DNA of 64,000 nt from Sarcocystis neurona. Taxonomy: Eukaryota; Apicomplexa; Conoidasida; Eucoccidiorida; Sarcocystidae. The position numbers and the translations under genes were made by a program. How positions within the stretch are numbered: position 1 is the stretch's first letter; every line of letters begins with the position of its first letter. The notes beneath the pieces were generated by a model. That model was given only the letters and a program-made list of their open reading frames with translations. It was not told where the DNA came from and made no database searches. The stretch is taken from positions 1,179,449 through 1,243,448 of the forward strand of contig KL647303.1 of NCBI GenBank assembly GCA_000727475.1, read 5' to 3'. Shown piece by piece: positions 11,671 through 23,328 of the stretch.

Positions 11671-11888
11671 CAGCAACAGCGGCTCTTCTTCTGTTACTGT
11701 GGCGGGTGTTGCTTCTGCCGGTGCTGCATCTTCGGTATTGCTGGCGCTGCTACTGCGACTGCTTTTTCCTTGGTGGCTCCTGATGCTGCTCCTCTTTCTG
11801 CCAAAAGAGTCCTGCTGTCTCGTCCAAACTGCTGCCGCTGCTGTTGCCGCTGCGCTGCTGCTTCTGTGCTGCCGTTAAGGGGCTTCAG

Positions 11889-12026
11889 AAGAGCTGCATC
11901 ACAAGCTGCACGAGAGCAGCGAAAGAGAGGGCGCTGCACCGGCTGCTGCAGGAGGAAAATATGCAACTCTCCATGCGCCTGCGCGACTGCTGCCATCTGC
12001 TGGGGCAGGAAACAGCTCTCCGTCAG
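11889..12026 (+). CDS. Candidate exon, coiled-coil-like
   Basis: An open segment of exactly 46 codons lies between CTTCAG at 11888 and the donor CGTCAG|GTTAGG at 12027. Both ends are phase 0, matching the 10869 donor. It contains AAKERALHRLLQEENMQLSM followed by RLRDCC, a heptad-like pattern with few repeat-derived residues. Alternative acceptors exist at 11673 and 11900. Confidence 0.4.
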
Positions 12027-13230
12027 GTTAGGGACGGCAAACAGAAGTACATCTTTCTCTCTGTCTCTGGCTACCTTTCTCTCCCTCTCTCTATATATGT
12101 ATATACATATACATATATATACATATATATATGTATATACATACGCGTATGGATATGTGTACGTGTGTACGTATATCTATTTTCGCCTTTCCTTTTCTTC
12201 GCCTGTTTATTCACACCTATATATCTACATCTACATACATGTATACCGGTACACAAGAAATGAATGTAGGAACCAAACGTGTATGCCGCTCCCTACCTAT
12301 AAACCCCTATCTATCGCTATCCACCTACGGACTCATTACTCTCTCTCTCTATATATATATAGATATATATACGTATGTATAACAACATACGTACAACTCA
12401 GATGTGTGTCTGTCCCTCTGCATGCCTAGGTAGTTGACCGCTCTGCCAGCTGGCTCTAGAGGAAACCGTATCGTCTAATGTTTGGCGGCACATGTACGCA
12501 TGTTCACCTGTACAAATACCAACCTATCATATGACTCCCGGCTGCATACGTACGCGTGTGTATCTGTCTGCGTAAATATGTATGGGTACTTAGTATATCT
12601 CCATAGATGGCTGTGTGCGAACCTTTCCAACTGGAGACTTGACGACAATACAGTTATATCCATATACGAAAGTGAAGACGGACGTAAAAATTGCACACAG
12701 ACATACAGACGGCTCCAAAGTACATCGGGTTTTATCCTTTCTCTCTCCGATATATATATATATGTATATATATATGTATAAGTCTACGATCAGCTGCTTG
12801 TGTGGCGGTGTGGCTGTTCCTGACTTCTCGAAGGCAGCGAGACACGTCCTAGTAAGGTGGCCGTATGCGGCGCCTGATGCTGCGAAGTATTCGTTTGTAT
12901 CTCTTTACACACATGTAGGAATATACACCAACACACGGCTGCGTAGACTGGACCAGGACACTTTTCTAAACACACCTATATATGCACATATGTAGAAGTT
13001 TCTATGTGTCTCCCTCCATATAGAAGCAGGCAAATGGCTGCACGTGGAGGTCTCCAAGTGGACCTCTGCACACGGCTGGAGACAGAGACTTTCACTTGGG
13101 GACAGGAAGGGTTGAAGGTTCAGGAAAAGAGATCTTGAAAGAGATCTGCGGTATGGAAAAGTGTGAACAATTCTGCTCTTAACAAATATACCTGCATTTG
13201 GCTGCGTGACACTCTCCGTATCTCTCCCAG

Positions 13231-13332
13231 CCAGCTGCATGTCAAGAGCTGCAGGAGAGACAGCTGATGGTTCTACGCTGGGCACGGCGTATCGATAATG
13301 CAGATCCGTTCCTACCGTCGTCGCCTTTGTAG
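13231..13332 (+). CDS. Candidate exon or C-terminus
   Basis: A classic acceptor (CTCTCCGTATCTCTCCCAG, ending 13230) is followed in phase 0 by PAACQELQERQLMVLRWARR and then IDNADPFLPSSPL before TAG at 13330. The sequence is not repeat-derived and looks like real protein. It is either the last exon of the 10.1-13.3 kb coding series or an internal exon using the GTATCG site inside it. Confidence 0.38.
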   Translation, partial: PAACQELQERQLMVLRWARRIDNADPFLPSSPL

Positions 13333-13951
13333 CCGGGACCTCTCCTCCCTCGTTTTCTGTCTGTTTTCCCTCCGCATGCAAGCGGCTCTCTGTTGCTCTC
13401 CATGTGTGTGGCTCCCTCTCTCACTGTCGTCCTCTCCTTCTCTCCATATATGCATATATTTGTATATATATAAATTCACGTGTACGCTGCTGTGTGGTCG
13501 CTTTCATCATCTTTCTTCCTGAATATGCCCGCACCAGCATATCTTTCTGGACCCCTCTCGATAACTAGTTGTATACATATCCATATGTATACATATATTT
13601 GCGTGCTGCTCTTTGTATAGCGCTGTTCGTCACTGCCTGTGTGTATGCTTCCCTCTTCCACTTTCGTTCTCTCTTTCTCTCTCTCTTTCTCTATATATTT
13701 ACATAGATTTGTGTGCTCTTCTCTGTATAGCTCTGTTCCCACATATTTATCTACCCCAACACATATATATATATATATATATGCAAGCATCTGTCTTTTC
13801 ACAGTCAACAAATAAGCATTTAGGTACATTAGCTACGTTTGTGTTAACGTGAAGAGTCTTGTGGTAGGCGGCAGGAGCGTCGGCGGCAGCACCGTGTGCA
13901 AATACTGTGCCGTAGCGTTGCTGCTGCTGTTGGCTCTCGTGGACTTTTTAG

Positions 13952-14242
13952 GCCATGCAGCAGCAGGAGTTGCGGGCAAAAGTCAAACTCGAGAGGATGG
14001 AAGAGCAGTTGCAGCAGCTGCGCCAGCAGATCCAACAAGCAGCTCCTGCTTCCTCTACTTTTCCTTCCTCTTCGCATTCTTCTCTCTCTCGTCCCTCTAT
14101 GAGGCGACCTGCGTGCTGCTGTCGACACAATGGTAGCCAGAAGGAAAAGACGAAAAATAACACGGAGATGGTTTTCCTCTATATGCAGCAGCAGAGCAGG
14201 CGACAACGTGCGTGCAGCAGCAGCAGGCAGAAAGTCTATTAA
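13952..14242 (+). CDS. Candidate exon, Gln/Glu/Arg coiled coil
   Basis: It follows an acceptor-like TTTTTAG at 13951. It reads AMQQQELRAKVKLERMEEQL followed by QQLRQQIQQAA, a convincing heptad pattern, then Ser/Pro-rich residues, with an in-frame stop at 14240. A donor-like GTGCGT lies near 14206. A continuous ATG start at 13955 is also possible. The DNA is CAG-oriented in the sense strand, as expected of an exon in this window. Confidence 0.4.
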   Translation, partial: AMQQQELRAKVKLERMEEQLQQLRQQIQQAAPASSTFPSSSHSSLSRPSMRRPACCCRHNGSQKEKTKNNTEMVFLYMQQQSRRQRACSSSRQKVY

Positions 14243-15903
14243 CCTACTCTCAAGCACATATCCACATATGTATACATATACACACGCCGATATGCATATA
14301 CATATTATTGTTGTACAGAAGTTGCTGTCACACGTACGCACACATATGTATACATGTACACACACCAGTACATACATATATATATATATATGGATATCTA
14401 TAATTACTCTACAGAAGTTCCTGTAACACATATACATATATATATATATGCACACCAATTACATATATATATATGTATAATTGGTGTGCAGGAGTTTCTG
14501 TCACACACACACACATATGTATACATATATAGACACCAATACAAACATATATATATATATATACATATATATATATGTGAATATCTGTAAATGTTGCGCA
14601 GAAATTTCTGTAACACATAACACACATACATGTGTATATACACACACCCATATATATATATATATGTGTAATTGGTGTCCGACATGTATATATATATATA
14701 TATACATGTATACACGCCCATATAAATATGTATATATATTGCTGGTGTGCAACAATTTTTGTTTATCTATCTCGTAGAAGAGTGTATCTGCGTATGCCTG
14801 GGAATATGCCTTTTTTTACGTATACAGCTAAAACGCCATGTGCACATGACATTGGTGTATATTTAACAGATATACAGAGCCATTTACTGGCAGCGACGGC
14901 GTGTCTTTGCGGAGGCATGCACCGATGTTCTGGGATGCAGAAGGATATATATACACGCGTGTGCATGGGTATACATATAGATACATATACCTGTACATAT
15001 ATATAGGTAGGTGCGCTTGCACAGGAACGCGAAACTGTATGTACATATATATATATATGTATATGCCTGTATGTGGAAGAGACAGGCATACACGCGTTTG
15101 GGAAGCACTTCCACAGGAGGAAATGTGACGCCAGGGGCTAGCTGCGGGTATGCGTGTGTGTGAGCGCGCGCCTGTGTACATTTGTATTTGTCTCAGGCGG
15201 AGTACAAAGTAGGCAGAAGCACATCTGGGCCCCGCATTGTTTCTCTCCCATTATCTGTTTACTATAACATCCCTACAAATGCAGCTATATATATATATAT
15301 ATTTTTATTTCATGCAGGTGTAGAGGCGTGCTTGAACGCCGTGTACGTATATGTATATGCAGATACGCAGAACAGCTTTACATATATATATATATATATA
15401 CGTGTACATGTGAAGACGGGTGTAGAGAGGCATACGAGGTTGTGCAACACATATGTGTGTATACGTATAGATAAACAGGTGAAGATAGACAGAGAGACAC
15501 AGCAATGAGAAGCCGGATCATTTACGTGTACGTGTGGACAGAGGCGCGGACATGACTGCCGGTGCATAGAAATTCAAAAAAAAGGGGAACGGTGTCGCCA
15601 GTCGGAATGCTGACTTCATTTCTAGAGCAGAAATACATTCACGTAAACACGATATACTACCGGTATACATACATATATATATACATACGTATGGTATATG
15701 CGTTCTATACATATATCTACGTAGAGACCACATACTACCGATATTATATATATATGTGTAGACACATAGATATGTAGAAGCGTATATATATATGTATATC
15801 GAAGACTTAGATGCAAAAATATGTGAATACACATATATACATATATATGTAGTGTGTACATACGTGAGTATACATATATGTTTACGGGTGGATACTCTTT
15901 AAG
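14243..15903. other. Non-coding, microsatellite and tandem-repeat DNA
   Basis: TATA/TACACA-type simple sequence with the degenerate tandem repeat listed separately. Open frames here encode Tyr/Ile/Val/Cys/His runs and are composition artefacts. Confidence 0.7.
14316..14765 (+). repeat. Degenerate tandem repeat with a conserved ~18-base core
   Basis: A core resembling CAGAAGTTNCTGTNACAC recurs at 14316, 14412, 14489, 14599 and, more diverged, 14750. Copies are separated by variable (TA)n-rich linkers. Spacing is 77-151 bases, so the cores are better conserved than the linkers. Confidence 0.7.
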
Positions 15904-17595
15904 ATGGGCAGGCATACAAATTCCCAACTACCGCATGCATGTGTTTCTGCTGCAGAATTAGGGCAGTTCTCTACAAGTACCACAGCTGCCCCGTCAGCAG
16001 AGAAGGAAGAGTTAATTTCCCCTGGAGTTGCTGCCCAGGCAGACGCGGAAGAACATTGTCCATGCTACACAGGCAGTAAAAGGCCAGCAGCAGCAGCAGC
16101 AGCGAAAGCGACAGCGAATTTTGTTGTAGCAGGTGCAACACACGCCCACGTCGGTCTCTCTTGGACAGGAGAAGCAGCGCCAAAAGCGCCCGTTGAAGCA
16201 CAACCACACGTTGCAACAAGTGTAGCGGCTGCAGCATCAGCTGGAGTTCCGCCGACAGCCGGAAGCGGGGCAGGAGCAGCAGGAGGAGGAGCAGCAGGAA
16301 CGAGAGCGACACAGACAGCAGCAGCGTCAGGAGCAGCAGACAGAAAGACCACGCTGACAGCAGGAGAAGGAGTGGCAGCAAAAGCAGCAGCAACAGGAGG
16401 AGAAACAGCAGAGAGAGCAGAAGAGGAAGGACCGACGGGAGAAGAAGGAGCAGCAAACCGAGAAAGAGCAGCGGCAGCAGGAAGTGGTTGCTGTTACTCT
16501 GGCGAGAAGAGAAGGAGAGATCGCCGTGCGGCAGCAAAGCAGCGTTCCCGTTCAGCGCAGTCTTCCTGTTTCTCTTTTTCGACTGAAAAATCGAGGCACA
16601 AGAGAGGCCACAGGAAAGAGAAAAGAAGAAAGAACAAGTATCTGGAGGCACACGCATGCAGCAGCGCACCAACAGCAGTGCACCACCAAGCAGCAGGGGC
16701 GGCAGTAGGCGACGACTCGCCTTGGGCGAACAACACTGCAGCAGAGGCAGCAGCGACAGCAGCAGCAGCAGCGACAGCAGAAGAACGACTCGCTGCGGCA
16801 AGGCTTGCAGCGGAAGCAGCAGCCGCTGCAGCCGAGGAGGTGCAGCCAACAGCAGCCGCGGATGACAACGCGATGCAGCCCCCAGCGGCAGCAGAGACAA
16901 GTTCCCTGCAAGCTAGAGGAGTAGGGCCCAGAGCGAGAGAGAGGAGAAAAAGAAGAGAACACCGAAAACATACCGAGGTAGCAAAAGCTGCAGCTGCTCA
17001 CCCTGTTCTACGAAAGACTCCGTCACGCCTGTTGAAGGGACGCGTGCATGCAAAGTTTCTTCGTTTCAAAAAATGTCCCTCCGCAACTGCAGCAGCGGCG
17101 GCCAACAAACAGAGGAGTCTGCAGCTATTACCACAGATACGAAACACGCAGCCACGTTTGCAAAACAAGCGTGGTTCGTTATCGCCTCTGTGTCGCCTCT
17201 TTGCGGGAAAATGTACTAACTTTTTCCGCGTCTCTACATTCTGTCCTCTCTGTACACTTTTGCAGACACGCGTACTTTACCTTCTCCACTTGTACATGTG
17301 TTTACTCTACACATGCATCTACAAATCAATCTCTACGTATGTATCCGTGTACAGAAATATACAGAGAAATACTTACGTACAAAGTGGCGGTGCGGCAGTA
17401 CTACTGCTTCCCTATATCTTCCCACATCTACACAAAGGCGGTTTCACGCCTGTCGGGTTATATACATATATATGTATATCTATATATATATATATGTATA
17501 TATGTCTGTATATATGTACAAGTGTAGGTACGTGCAGATATACATATGTATACAGATATAAAGGTAGAGAGAGAGGTAGATCAACAGCAAGATAA
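15904..17595 (+). CDS. Ala/Glu/Lys-rich low-complexity frame, probable exon, unknown function
   Basis: Probably coding from the acceptor CTGCTGCAG at 15955 (phase 1) rather than from the ATG at 15904. It starts AELGQFSTSTTAAPSAEKEE, followed by Ala/Thr/Gly-rich blocks, a basic segment near residues 200-245 (EKRRRDRRAAAKQRSRS and RGHRKEKRRKNK), another Ala-rich block, and a further basic region. After about 17220 the frame runs into TATA microsatellite and is unlikely to be coding, so the true 3' end is probably a donor between about 17040 and 17220. The basic clusters could be nuclear-localisation-like, but this is only inference. It is likely an exon of the same large protein as 17927-21751. 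Confidence 0.42.
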   Translation: MGRHTNSQLPHACVSAAELGQFSTSTTAAPSAEKEELISPGVAAQADAEEHCPCYTGSKRPAAAAAAKATANFVVAGATHAHVGLSWTGEAAPKAPVEAQPHVATSVAAAASAGVPPTAGSGAGAAGGGAAGTRATQTAAASGAADRKTTLTAGEGVAAKAAATGGETAERAEEEGPTGEEGAANRERAAAAGSGCCYSGEKRRRDRRAAAKQRSRSAQSSCFSFSTEKSRHKRGHRKEKRRKNKYLEAHACSSAPTAVHHQAAGAAVGDDSPWANNTAAEAAATAAAAATAEERLAAARLAAEAAAAAAEEVQPTAAADDNAMQPPAAAETSSLQARGVGPRARERRKRREHRKHTEVAKAAAAHPVLRKTPSRLLKGRVHAKFLRFKKCPSATAAAAANKQRSLQLLPQIRNTQPRLQNKRGSLSPLCRLFAGKCTNFFRVSTFCPLCTLLQTRVLYLLHLYMCLLYTCIYKSISTYVSVYRNIQRNTYVQSGGAAVLLLPYIFPHLHKGGFTPVGLYTYICISIYIYMYICLYICTSVGTCRYTYVYRYKGRERGRSTAR

Positions 17596-17926
17596 ATATA
17601 TGCGCACTTGTACACGTATACGTATGTATATGAAAACACGTACGTATACATGTACATACGTGCGTATATATATATATATATATATGTCTTTGTATACAGA
17701 GATATATATATCATTGCGGACATCTATGTACGCATACATATATATCTGTATGTACATATATTTATACGTCGACGTGTACATAGGGTTACACGACCACGGC
17801 TTGTTGCTAAGCACGGCGTTTCACGCCTCTGCATGCCTTCTATATGTATGCGTGCCGAGTCTATGCATGTATGCGAGACGTCACGTGTGTGCTGCTGCTG
17901 TAAGTATCTGTGCGTGTTGCGCGCAG

Positions 17927-20900
17927 CGGGTTGCTGACGACGCGCTACAAGTAACCGCCTCCTTCTCCACTTCTGCTGTTGCTGCTGCAACAGCTGCCCC
18001 ATCTTCTTCTCCTCCTCTTTCTCTTTCAAGCAACACCAGCTCAAGCTACGCAGTCGAAAGGGGTCTTCTGCCTCAGTCTTCTGCGGCTGCACCAGATTCT
18101 TCGAAGGTCGCTTACGGCGTCGCCGCGGCAGCAGGAACTTGCGTAGAACGTGCGGCATGCAAGAAAGGCGCTGGAGGGAGAGGCAAGAAAGCCGCTCAAA
18201 GGGAAAGAGCAGCTGCAGGCAACGGGACAGCATCAGCTGAAGCAGCAGCAGGAGGAGCAGCAGCAGCTGTAGGAAGAAGAAATGCTGCAGAAGACGAAGC
18301 AGGCGTCGTGGTGTCAGTGACAACAGCTGCAGCTGTCGTGGAGGCAGCAGCAGCGGCCACAAAAGGAATTGCGACAGAAGCAGAAGTACCGGCAGCGGCG
18401 GCACGTCGACTAACAGCAAGTGAACCGGGGAACAGAAGCAGGAAGGAAAAGGCACAAAATCGACTCGATTTTGACCAGGTTGCTGGTTCTTCCACTCCTG
18501 CTTCGTCGCGTCTCTCTTCCGTCTCGATGCGCTTGCGATCACCGAGCGAAGGTTCTGTTGCTGTCCACACAGCTGCCCCTGCTGCCACCCATGCTGCTGC
18601 CCCTCCTGCCCCGCATGCTGCTGCCCCTCCTGCCCCCCAGGCGGTTGCCCCTGCTGCCGCTTCCTGTGTCGCTGCAGCAGATGAAGTTTCGCAGGCAGCT
18701 TCTGCTGTTGCTGCAGGATCTGCTGTTGCCACTGAAAAATTTGCCGCTGACCTGAAGCCTCCTGCTGCCACCGCTGCGCTGCAGCCTCCTGCTGTTGCCA
18801 GCCCGCTTGTCGCTCCTGCTGTTGCCAAACGAGAAGAAGAAAACTCTTTTGCTGCGGGCGCTGCCGGAGGACGGAACGCTGCAGCGGGGGGTCATGCTGC
18901 TGGGCCTCTGAAAAGTGGCAGAACCTCCTGTTCAAAAAAGCAGGAACACCTGAAGCACACAGGAATGCAGAGGTCTACTGAAGGGGGGAAGCAGCAGCAG
19001 TGCGCGAATAAGAGGGAAGAACACTTGTCTCAGCAGCAGCGCCATGACCTGCAGTATGAGCAACAGCACAGGGAGCCGCAGCAGCGTAGAGAGCAACACC
19101 AGAGGAAGCATGGAAGAGAAGACGGTGAAAGCGAAAGAGAGAGCAGAAGTCGGCCGCTGCTGCACCAGTATCCTCCTTCGCGTATGCTGCGTCCCTTCCC
19201 TCGCCGTTCCAGTTCCCCCGCTGACTCACCTTTCTCTGTAGCTACATCTGTTTCTTCTCCTGCTTCTTCTGTTTCTTATGCTTCTTCTGCTTCTTATTCT
19301 TCTGCTTTGAAATCTTCTTTTCCTGCTTCGCCTTCCTCTGTGGCTGCCTCCCCGTTCTCCGCTGCGTCTTCTCTTTCTTCCGCTGCTGCTTCTCCTTGTT
19401 CTGCCGTTGTTTCTGCCTTTTCGTCTGCTGCCATCTCTTCCTCTTTTGCAGTTACTCCCTCTACAGTTGCCAAGGCAGCTTCTGGTAAAGGCAGGAGAGA
19501 GAAAGGTAAAAGTCAATATGAGGAAAAGGGCCACTACCTAGACGTGCTGCAGCACGGAGCGAAAGTAGCAACACATCAAGCGGCAACAGCTGAGGAAGAG
19601 GGAGAGGGAGAACAAAGGCAGCCGAGTCGTCAACAAGATAGGTACAGCAGCAAGACTAGGTGTCAAAGGCTCTCATTGCTGCTGCCCGACGTTGGCGACT
19701 CAAGTTGTCCGCGTACACGAGGCAGAAGAACACATAGGAGAAAAGCAGCAGACGCAGCAGCAGCGGCAGCACAGGCACTCGTAGCGGGACAGGCAACAGC
19801 TGCAGCTGGAAAGCAGGAAGCAGCAGATGCAGAGGGGGAATCAGAAAGTGAGGCAGAAGGACATACCGAAGTGCTGCAGCAGGTGGAAAAAGCCCCCAGC
19901 CGTGCAGGGTTGCATGCAGCTGAGGGTCCTCTTGCAGGCGACTTCGTTGAACGCAGCAGCCACGGGGGATCCTCAGATGTAAAGCTTGCTGCTGCCGCGC
20001 GTTCCGCGAAGACAGTAGAAAAGAGACGCCTCTACCGACAGAAGAAAGAAGCAGATGAAGCAGCTGCAGGAGGACAGGAAATATATCCGGCGGCAAGGAC
20101 GTGCGCATCAACATATGCGGCAGCACCGAAAGCAGCAGCAGGAAACGCAACACCTGGAGAAATTTCTGCTGCAGCAGCAAAGGCGCGGGCAGCAAAAAAG
20201 GTGTCCCCACACGGGACGACAGCAGAAGAATCTGCAGAGTCTGTAGAGGAATGCGAAGAATCTGCGCTGCCTCTCCGGAGGCCGGTACCAGCAGCGGAAA
20301 TAGCAGAAGGAAGTACACGTGAGAGTAGACGACAAAGAAGGAGAAGTAAACAAGGCACGGCAAGCGGAGATTCCGGCGGACTATCGAGGAAGCAGATAAC
20401 GTGGTTGAAAAAGGAATGTAGGAGCAGTGTTGCTGCTACTGCTGTTGCTGCTGCTACTGTTGTTGCTGCTGCTCCTCCTCTTCCTCCTGCTTTTGCCACT
20501 GCTGACCTCTCTTCTGCTGCAACTGCTCAACCTGCTGCTTTTGCTGACCAGAGACGCCGTGCCTCTGGAATGCTCGACGGTTCTTCTGTATCACCAGTTT
20601 CTTCTGCAAGCACTAATTCTTCTTCATCTGTTAGTGTTCACCTTCGCCGTGCCGCTCCTTCCGCTGCTGCTTCGCTAGTCGCTCGACCTGCTGCTGTTGC
20701 TGCTCCCTGCGCTGCCGGTTCCTCGACTACAGAAGCAGCCGCAGCTAGCGCTGCTTCTGCGTCTGCTGTTGGGTTCCCCTCTGTTGCCGTTGCCTCCTCT
20801 CCTGCTCGTGCGGCTGCCTCTCCTGCTGCTTCTTCGCTTTTTGGGTGGCGCACGGCAGCAAAGCCTTTGCCCCTGCAGCACAATAACGGCAGCTGCAGCG

Positions 20901-21751
20901 TGTACCAAGAAGGGAGCGACAACTTGCGCGCGTGCACACAGTCCCAGCAGCAGGAGGTAGTCACAAAGCTTGTACCAGCAGGAGCAGCAGCGGGTGCAAA
21001 AGCAGTTGCTGAAGAAGTAGTGACTGCAAAGGCAGCAGAAGACGGGACGGTGGCAACAGCAGCTGCAGCGACAGAACTTGCGCACCAGGACTCGAGGTGT
21101 ACTCTTTTCATGCCGGTGGTGCGCACCCAGGATAAGCAGCAACAAGCTCAACAGCAGCGACCCCACCAACAGCAATCCCAGCAGCAACACGTGCAGCAGC
21201 AGCAAGCGCAGCGAGATCAAGCGCAACAGCAGCGACTTAAGCACCAGCTCCTGCAGCAGGAGCACCTTCAGCAGCAACAGAAGCCCCTACGCAAGCAACA
21301 GCAGCAGCTACAACAGCAGCAACAGCAAGCTCACGGGAGAAAGCTGCAGAGCATGCGGAGAGTGCTGTCCACAGGGGCTTCTGAAGTGGCTGACAGGCAA
21401 GAAGACGTTGCCGCTGCTTTCACTTCAGAACAGCAGAAACAGCAGGTTTTGCACGAAAAAGAGCTACACACAGAAGCGAAAGACAAGAGACAGCGCATGC
21501 AACGGCATGCAGCAGCGGCTACCTCCAAAGACTACTCGTGTCGAGAGGAAGAGAAAGGAGAGAAAAAGACAGGAACGCAGGGCAACGAGAAGATGCCCAT
21601 ACGGGACGTTCTGTGCAGCAGAGGACGGGGGGACAGCCATGATGCCTGCACGAGAACCGGAAGAAAAAGAAGAGAACGACTATCAATGAAAACTGAGAAA
21701 AACCCCCGAGAAGAAGAAGGTGGGATACTGCAGCACTTCCGTCGGCGATGA
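17927..21751 (+). CDS. Long Ala/Ser/Gln-rich low-complexity protein, C-terminal part
   Basis: A 1274-codon open stretch to a TGA at 21749-21751. I place the start at an acceptor (TGCGCGCAG, ending 17926, phase 0) because the open frame further upstream (to 17546) is microsatellite. It contains Ala-rich, Ser-rich (about 19190-19480) and Gln-rich (about 21120-21330) segments, charged Glu/Lys/Arg stretches, and a Lys/Arg/Glu-rich tail. No domain is recognised. DNA orientation switches repeatedly: CTG at about 18480-18890, 19180-19480 and 20430-20870, CAG elsewhere. The CTG blocks end in acceptor-like sequences (for example TTGCCCCTGCAG near 20878 and CTCTTTTGCAG near 19450), so some may be introns read as alanine. 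Confidence 0.45.
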   Translation, partial: RVADDALQVTASFSTSAVAAATAAPSSSPPLSLSSNTSSSYAVERGLLPQSSAAAPDSSKVAYGVAAAAGTCVERAACKKGAGGRGKKAAQRERAAAGNGTASAEAAAGGAAAAVGRRNAAEDEAGVVVSVTTAAAVVEAAAAATKGIATEAEVPAAAARRLTASEPGNRSRKEKAQNRLDFDQVAGSSTPASSRLSSVSMRLRSPSEGSVAVHTAAPAATHAAAPPAPHAAAPPAPQAVAPAAASCVAAADEVSQAASAVAAGSAVATEKFAADLKPPAATAALQPPAVASPLVAPAVAKREEENSFAAGAAGGRNAAAGGHAAGPLKSGRTSCSKKQEHLKHTGMQRSTEGGKQQQCANKREEHLSQQQRHDLQYEQQHREPQQRREQHQRKHGREDGESERESRSRPLLHQYPPSRMLRPFPRRSSSPADSPFSVATSVSSPASSVSYASSASYSSALKSSFPASPSSVAASPFSAASSLSSAAASPCSAVVSAFSSAAISSSFAVTPSTVAKAASGKGRREKGKSQYEEKGHYLDVLQHGAKVATHQAATAEEEGEGEQRQPSRQQDRYSSKTRCQRLSLLLPDVGDSSCPRTRGRRTHRRKAADAAAAAAQALVAGQATAAAGKQEAADAEGESESEAEGHTEVLQQVEKAPSRAGLHAAEGPLAGDFVERSSHGGSSDVKLAAAARSAKTVEKRRLYRQKKEADEAAAGGQEIYPAARTCASTYAAAPKAAAGNATPGEISAAAAKARAAKKVSPHGTTAEESAESVEECEESALPLRRPVPAAEIAEGSTRESRRQRRRSKQGTASGDSGGLSRKQITWLKKECRSSVAATAVAAATVVAAAPPLPPAFATADLSSAATAQPAAFADQRRRASGMLDGSSVSPVSSASTNSSSSVSVHLRRAAPSAAASLVARPAAVAAPCAAGSSTTEAAAASAASASAVGFPSVAVASSPARAAASPAASSLFGWRTAAKPLPLQHNNGSCSVYQEGSDNLRACTQSQQQEVVTKLVPAGAAAGAKAVAEEVVTAKAAEDGTVATAAAATELAHQDSRCTLFMPVVRTQDKQQQAQQQRPHQQQSQQQHVQQQQAQRDQAQQQRLKHQLLQQEHLQQQQKPLRKQQQQLQQQQQQAHGRKLQSMRRVLSTGASEVADRQEDVAAAFTSEQQKQQVLHEKELHTEAKDKRQRMQRHAAAATSKDYSCREEEKGEKKTGTQGNEKMPIRDVLCSRGRGDSHDACTRTGRKRRERLSMKTEKNPREEEGGILQHFRRR

Positions 21752-22677
21752 AAAAGCAAGCAAAGCCAGTACACACGATCAGGAAAACAGACACACATGC
21801 ATCGGTTAATTTAAACACATGTCTCCACGTACGCATAAACCCACATTAGCAAAAGTATATAGAATATTTATGCATATTAATCTGCACATATATATATATA
21901 TGCATACATACATATATATACGTACATATACATATACATACGTATATACATATACATACGTATATACATATACATATATATATGTATATATATACATGTG
22001 TGTATAGATGCATGTACTCGTAAAACTCTGCATATATATATATATATACAAACATGTATACACGTACACATATTCATACATATATACATACACGCATATC
22101 GATATCTGTGTATCTCTACATGTCTGGCGGTCTTCTTACAATCCTTGGATGATCTGTCTCTCTCTTTCTCCTGAATGAGTCAGCTCTTCCATGAAAAAGT
22201 GTCCTGTTCAAATCTTTGTGTATGTGAGTGCTATATATATATAATATGTATATATATAATATGTATATATATATCGTACGTATACATACGTCGGTGCAGA
22301 AGCATATGCGTGTATACATACGAAGGCATGACCCTCTGTACTTCGAGGCCAACGTACATGTACGCCAGCCTGATTCAACGGATATATGTTGCCGCGCATG
22401 CAGACAGATACGAGGGTAGACACATGGAGTGTTGATGTATGAAATCTTCTTCTGTCATACATAGACGCGTCTACACAGGTATGTTTGCTGGTCTCTGTCG
22501 ACGGATTTGCATGCTCTTTCTTCTTTTACACCCACGCCTTTATCTAGACGTAGCTACTAACGTGTAGCCACACATATGCAGATACATGGACAGGCAAAGA
22601 GACAGACGGAAAGACACATACACACGCACGTCGAATAGATCGAAGTTGAAAGTAGGAATTCTTGTCTGCTTGTATTT
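21752..22677. other. Non-coding AT-rich microsatellite DNA
   Basis: Dominated by TACATA/TATACG repeats (densest at 21885-22100 and 22230-22290). No supportable gene. It contains the 3' flank of the preceding frame. Confidence 0.7.
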
Positions 22678-22837
22678 TTGTACATGTGTGGGGATGCAAC
22701 ACACGTAGACACATGGCGAGCTCCAGCGGGGGGAGAGCACGTGCAGAGAGACATGCATGCCGTCGCTTGTCTCGTAGACGTAGACTCTAGAAGAGGAGCA
22801 TCTGCACCACGGCAGGAGGGAAGAGCCAGCAGCAGCT

Positions 22838-23203
22838 GTGACAGCTGCAGCAGTGGTAGCAGCAGCAGGGGTAGCACTGGCAACAGCCGCAGCAGTGGCA
22901 GCAGCTGCAGCACTGGCAACAGCAGCAGCACTAGCAGCAGCTGCAGCAGTAGCAGCAGCTGCAGCACTGACAACCGCAGCAGTGGCAGCAGCGGCGCTGG
23001 CAACAGCTGCAGCAGTGGCAGCAGCAACAGCGGCAACAACCGCGGCAGTGGCAGCAGAGGCAGTAGTACCGAAAGCAGAGCCAGCGAGAGAAGCCGCAGC
23101 AGCCACAGCGGCAGGGCCATCCCCTGCAGCAGCGACGGAGCAGCAGTCCGAGGAAAAACAACCGCAGCATCATTTCGTGCAGCAGCCGCAGCAGCGGCAA
23201 TAG
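22838..23203 (+). CDS. Poly-alanine low-complexity frame, possible 5' exon
   Basis: An Ala/Val/Thr-rich frame over a CAG tract, ending EKQPQHHFVQQPQQRQ. An overlapping serine frame (22678-23283) is equally open, so the reading frame cannot be decided from sequence alone. Its position upstream of the acceptor at 23328 suggests an early exon of the following gene. Confidence 0.25.
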   Translation: MTAAAVVAAAGVALATAAAVAAAAALATAAALAAAAAVAAAAALTTAAVAAAALATAAAVAAATAATTAAVAAEAVVPKAEPAREAAAATAAGPSPAAATEQQSEEKQPQHHFVQQPQQRQ

Positions 23204-23328
23204 CAACAGCAATAACATGCCGTCCAGCTGAGACGAAGACAGCACCTCTGCCGCAGCACATCTTCGTAAACGTTTTATCATAGGCAACACACATGTATAC
23301 GTAGTCCGTACGTCTTTCCTCTCGATAG

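Noticed and set aside
14354..15089. Many Tyr/Ile/Val/Cys-rich frames on both strands
   Set aside because: Products of TATA/TACATA microsatellites, seen in every such region of the window.
15971..16900. 309-codon minus-strand Leu-rich frame
   Set aside because: Opposite a better plus-strand Ala/Glu/Lys frame and made of CTG leucine runs.
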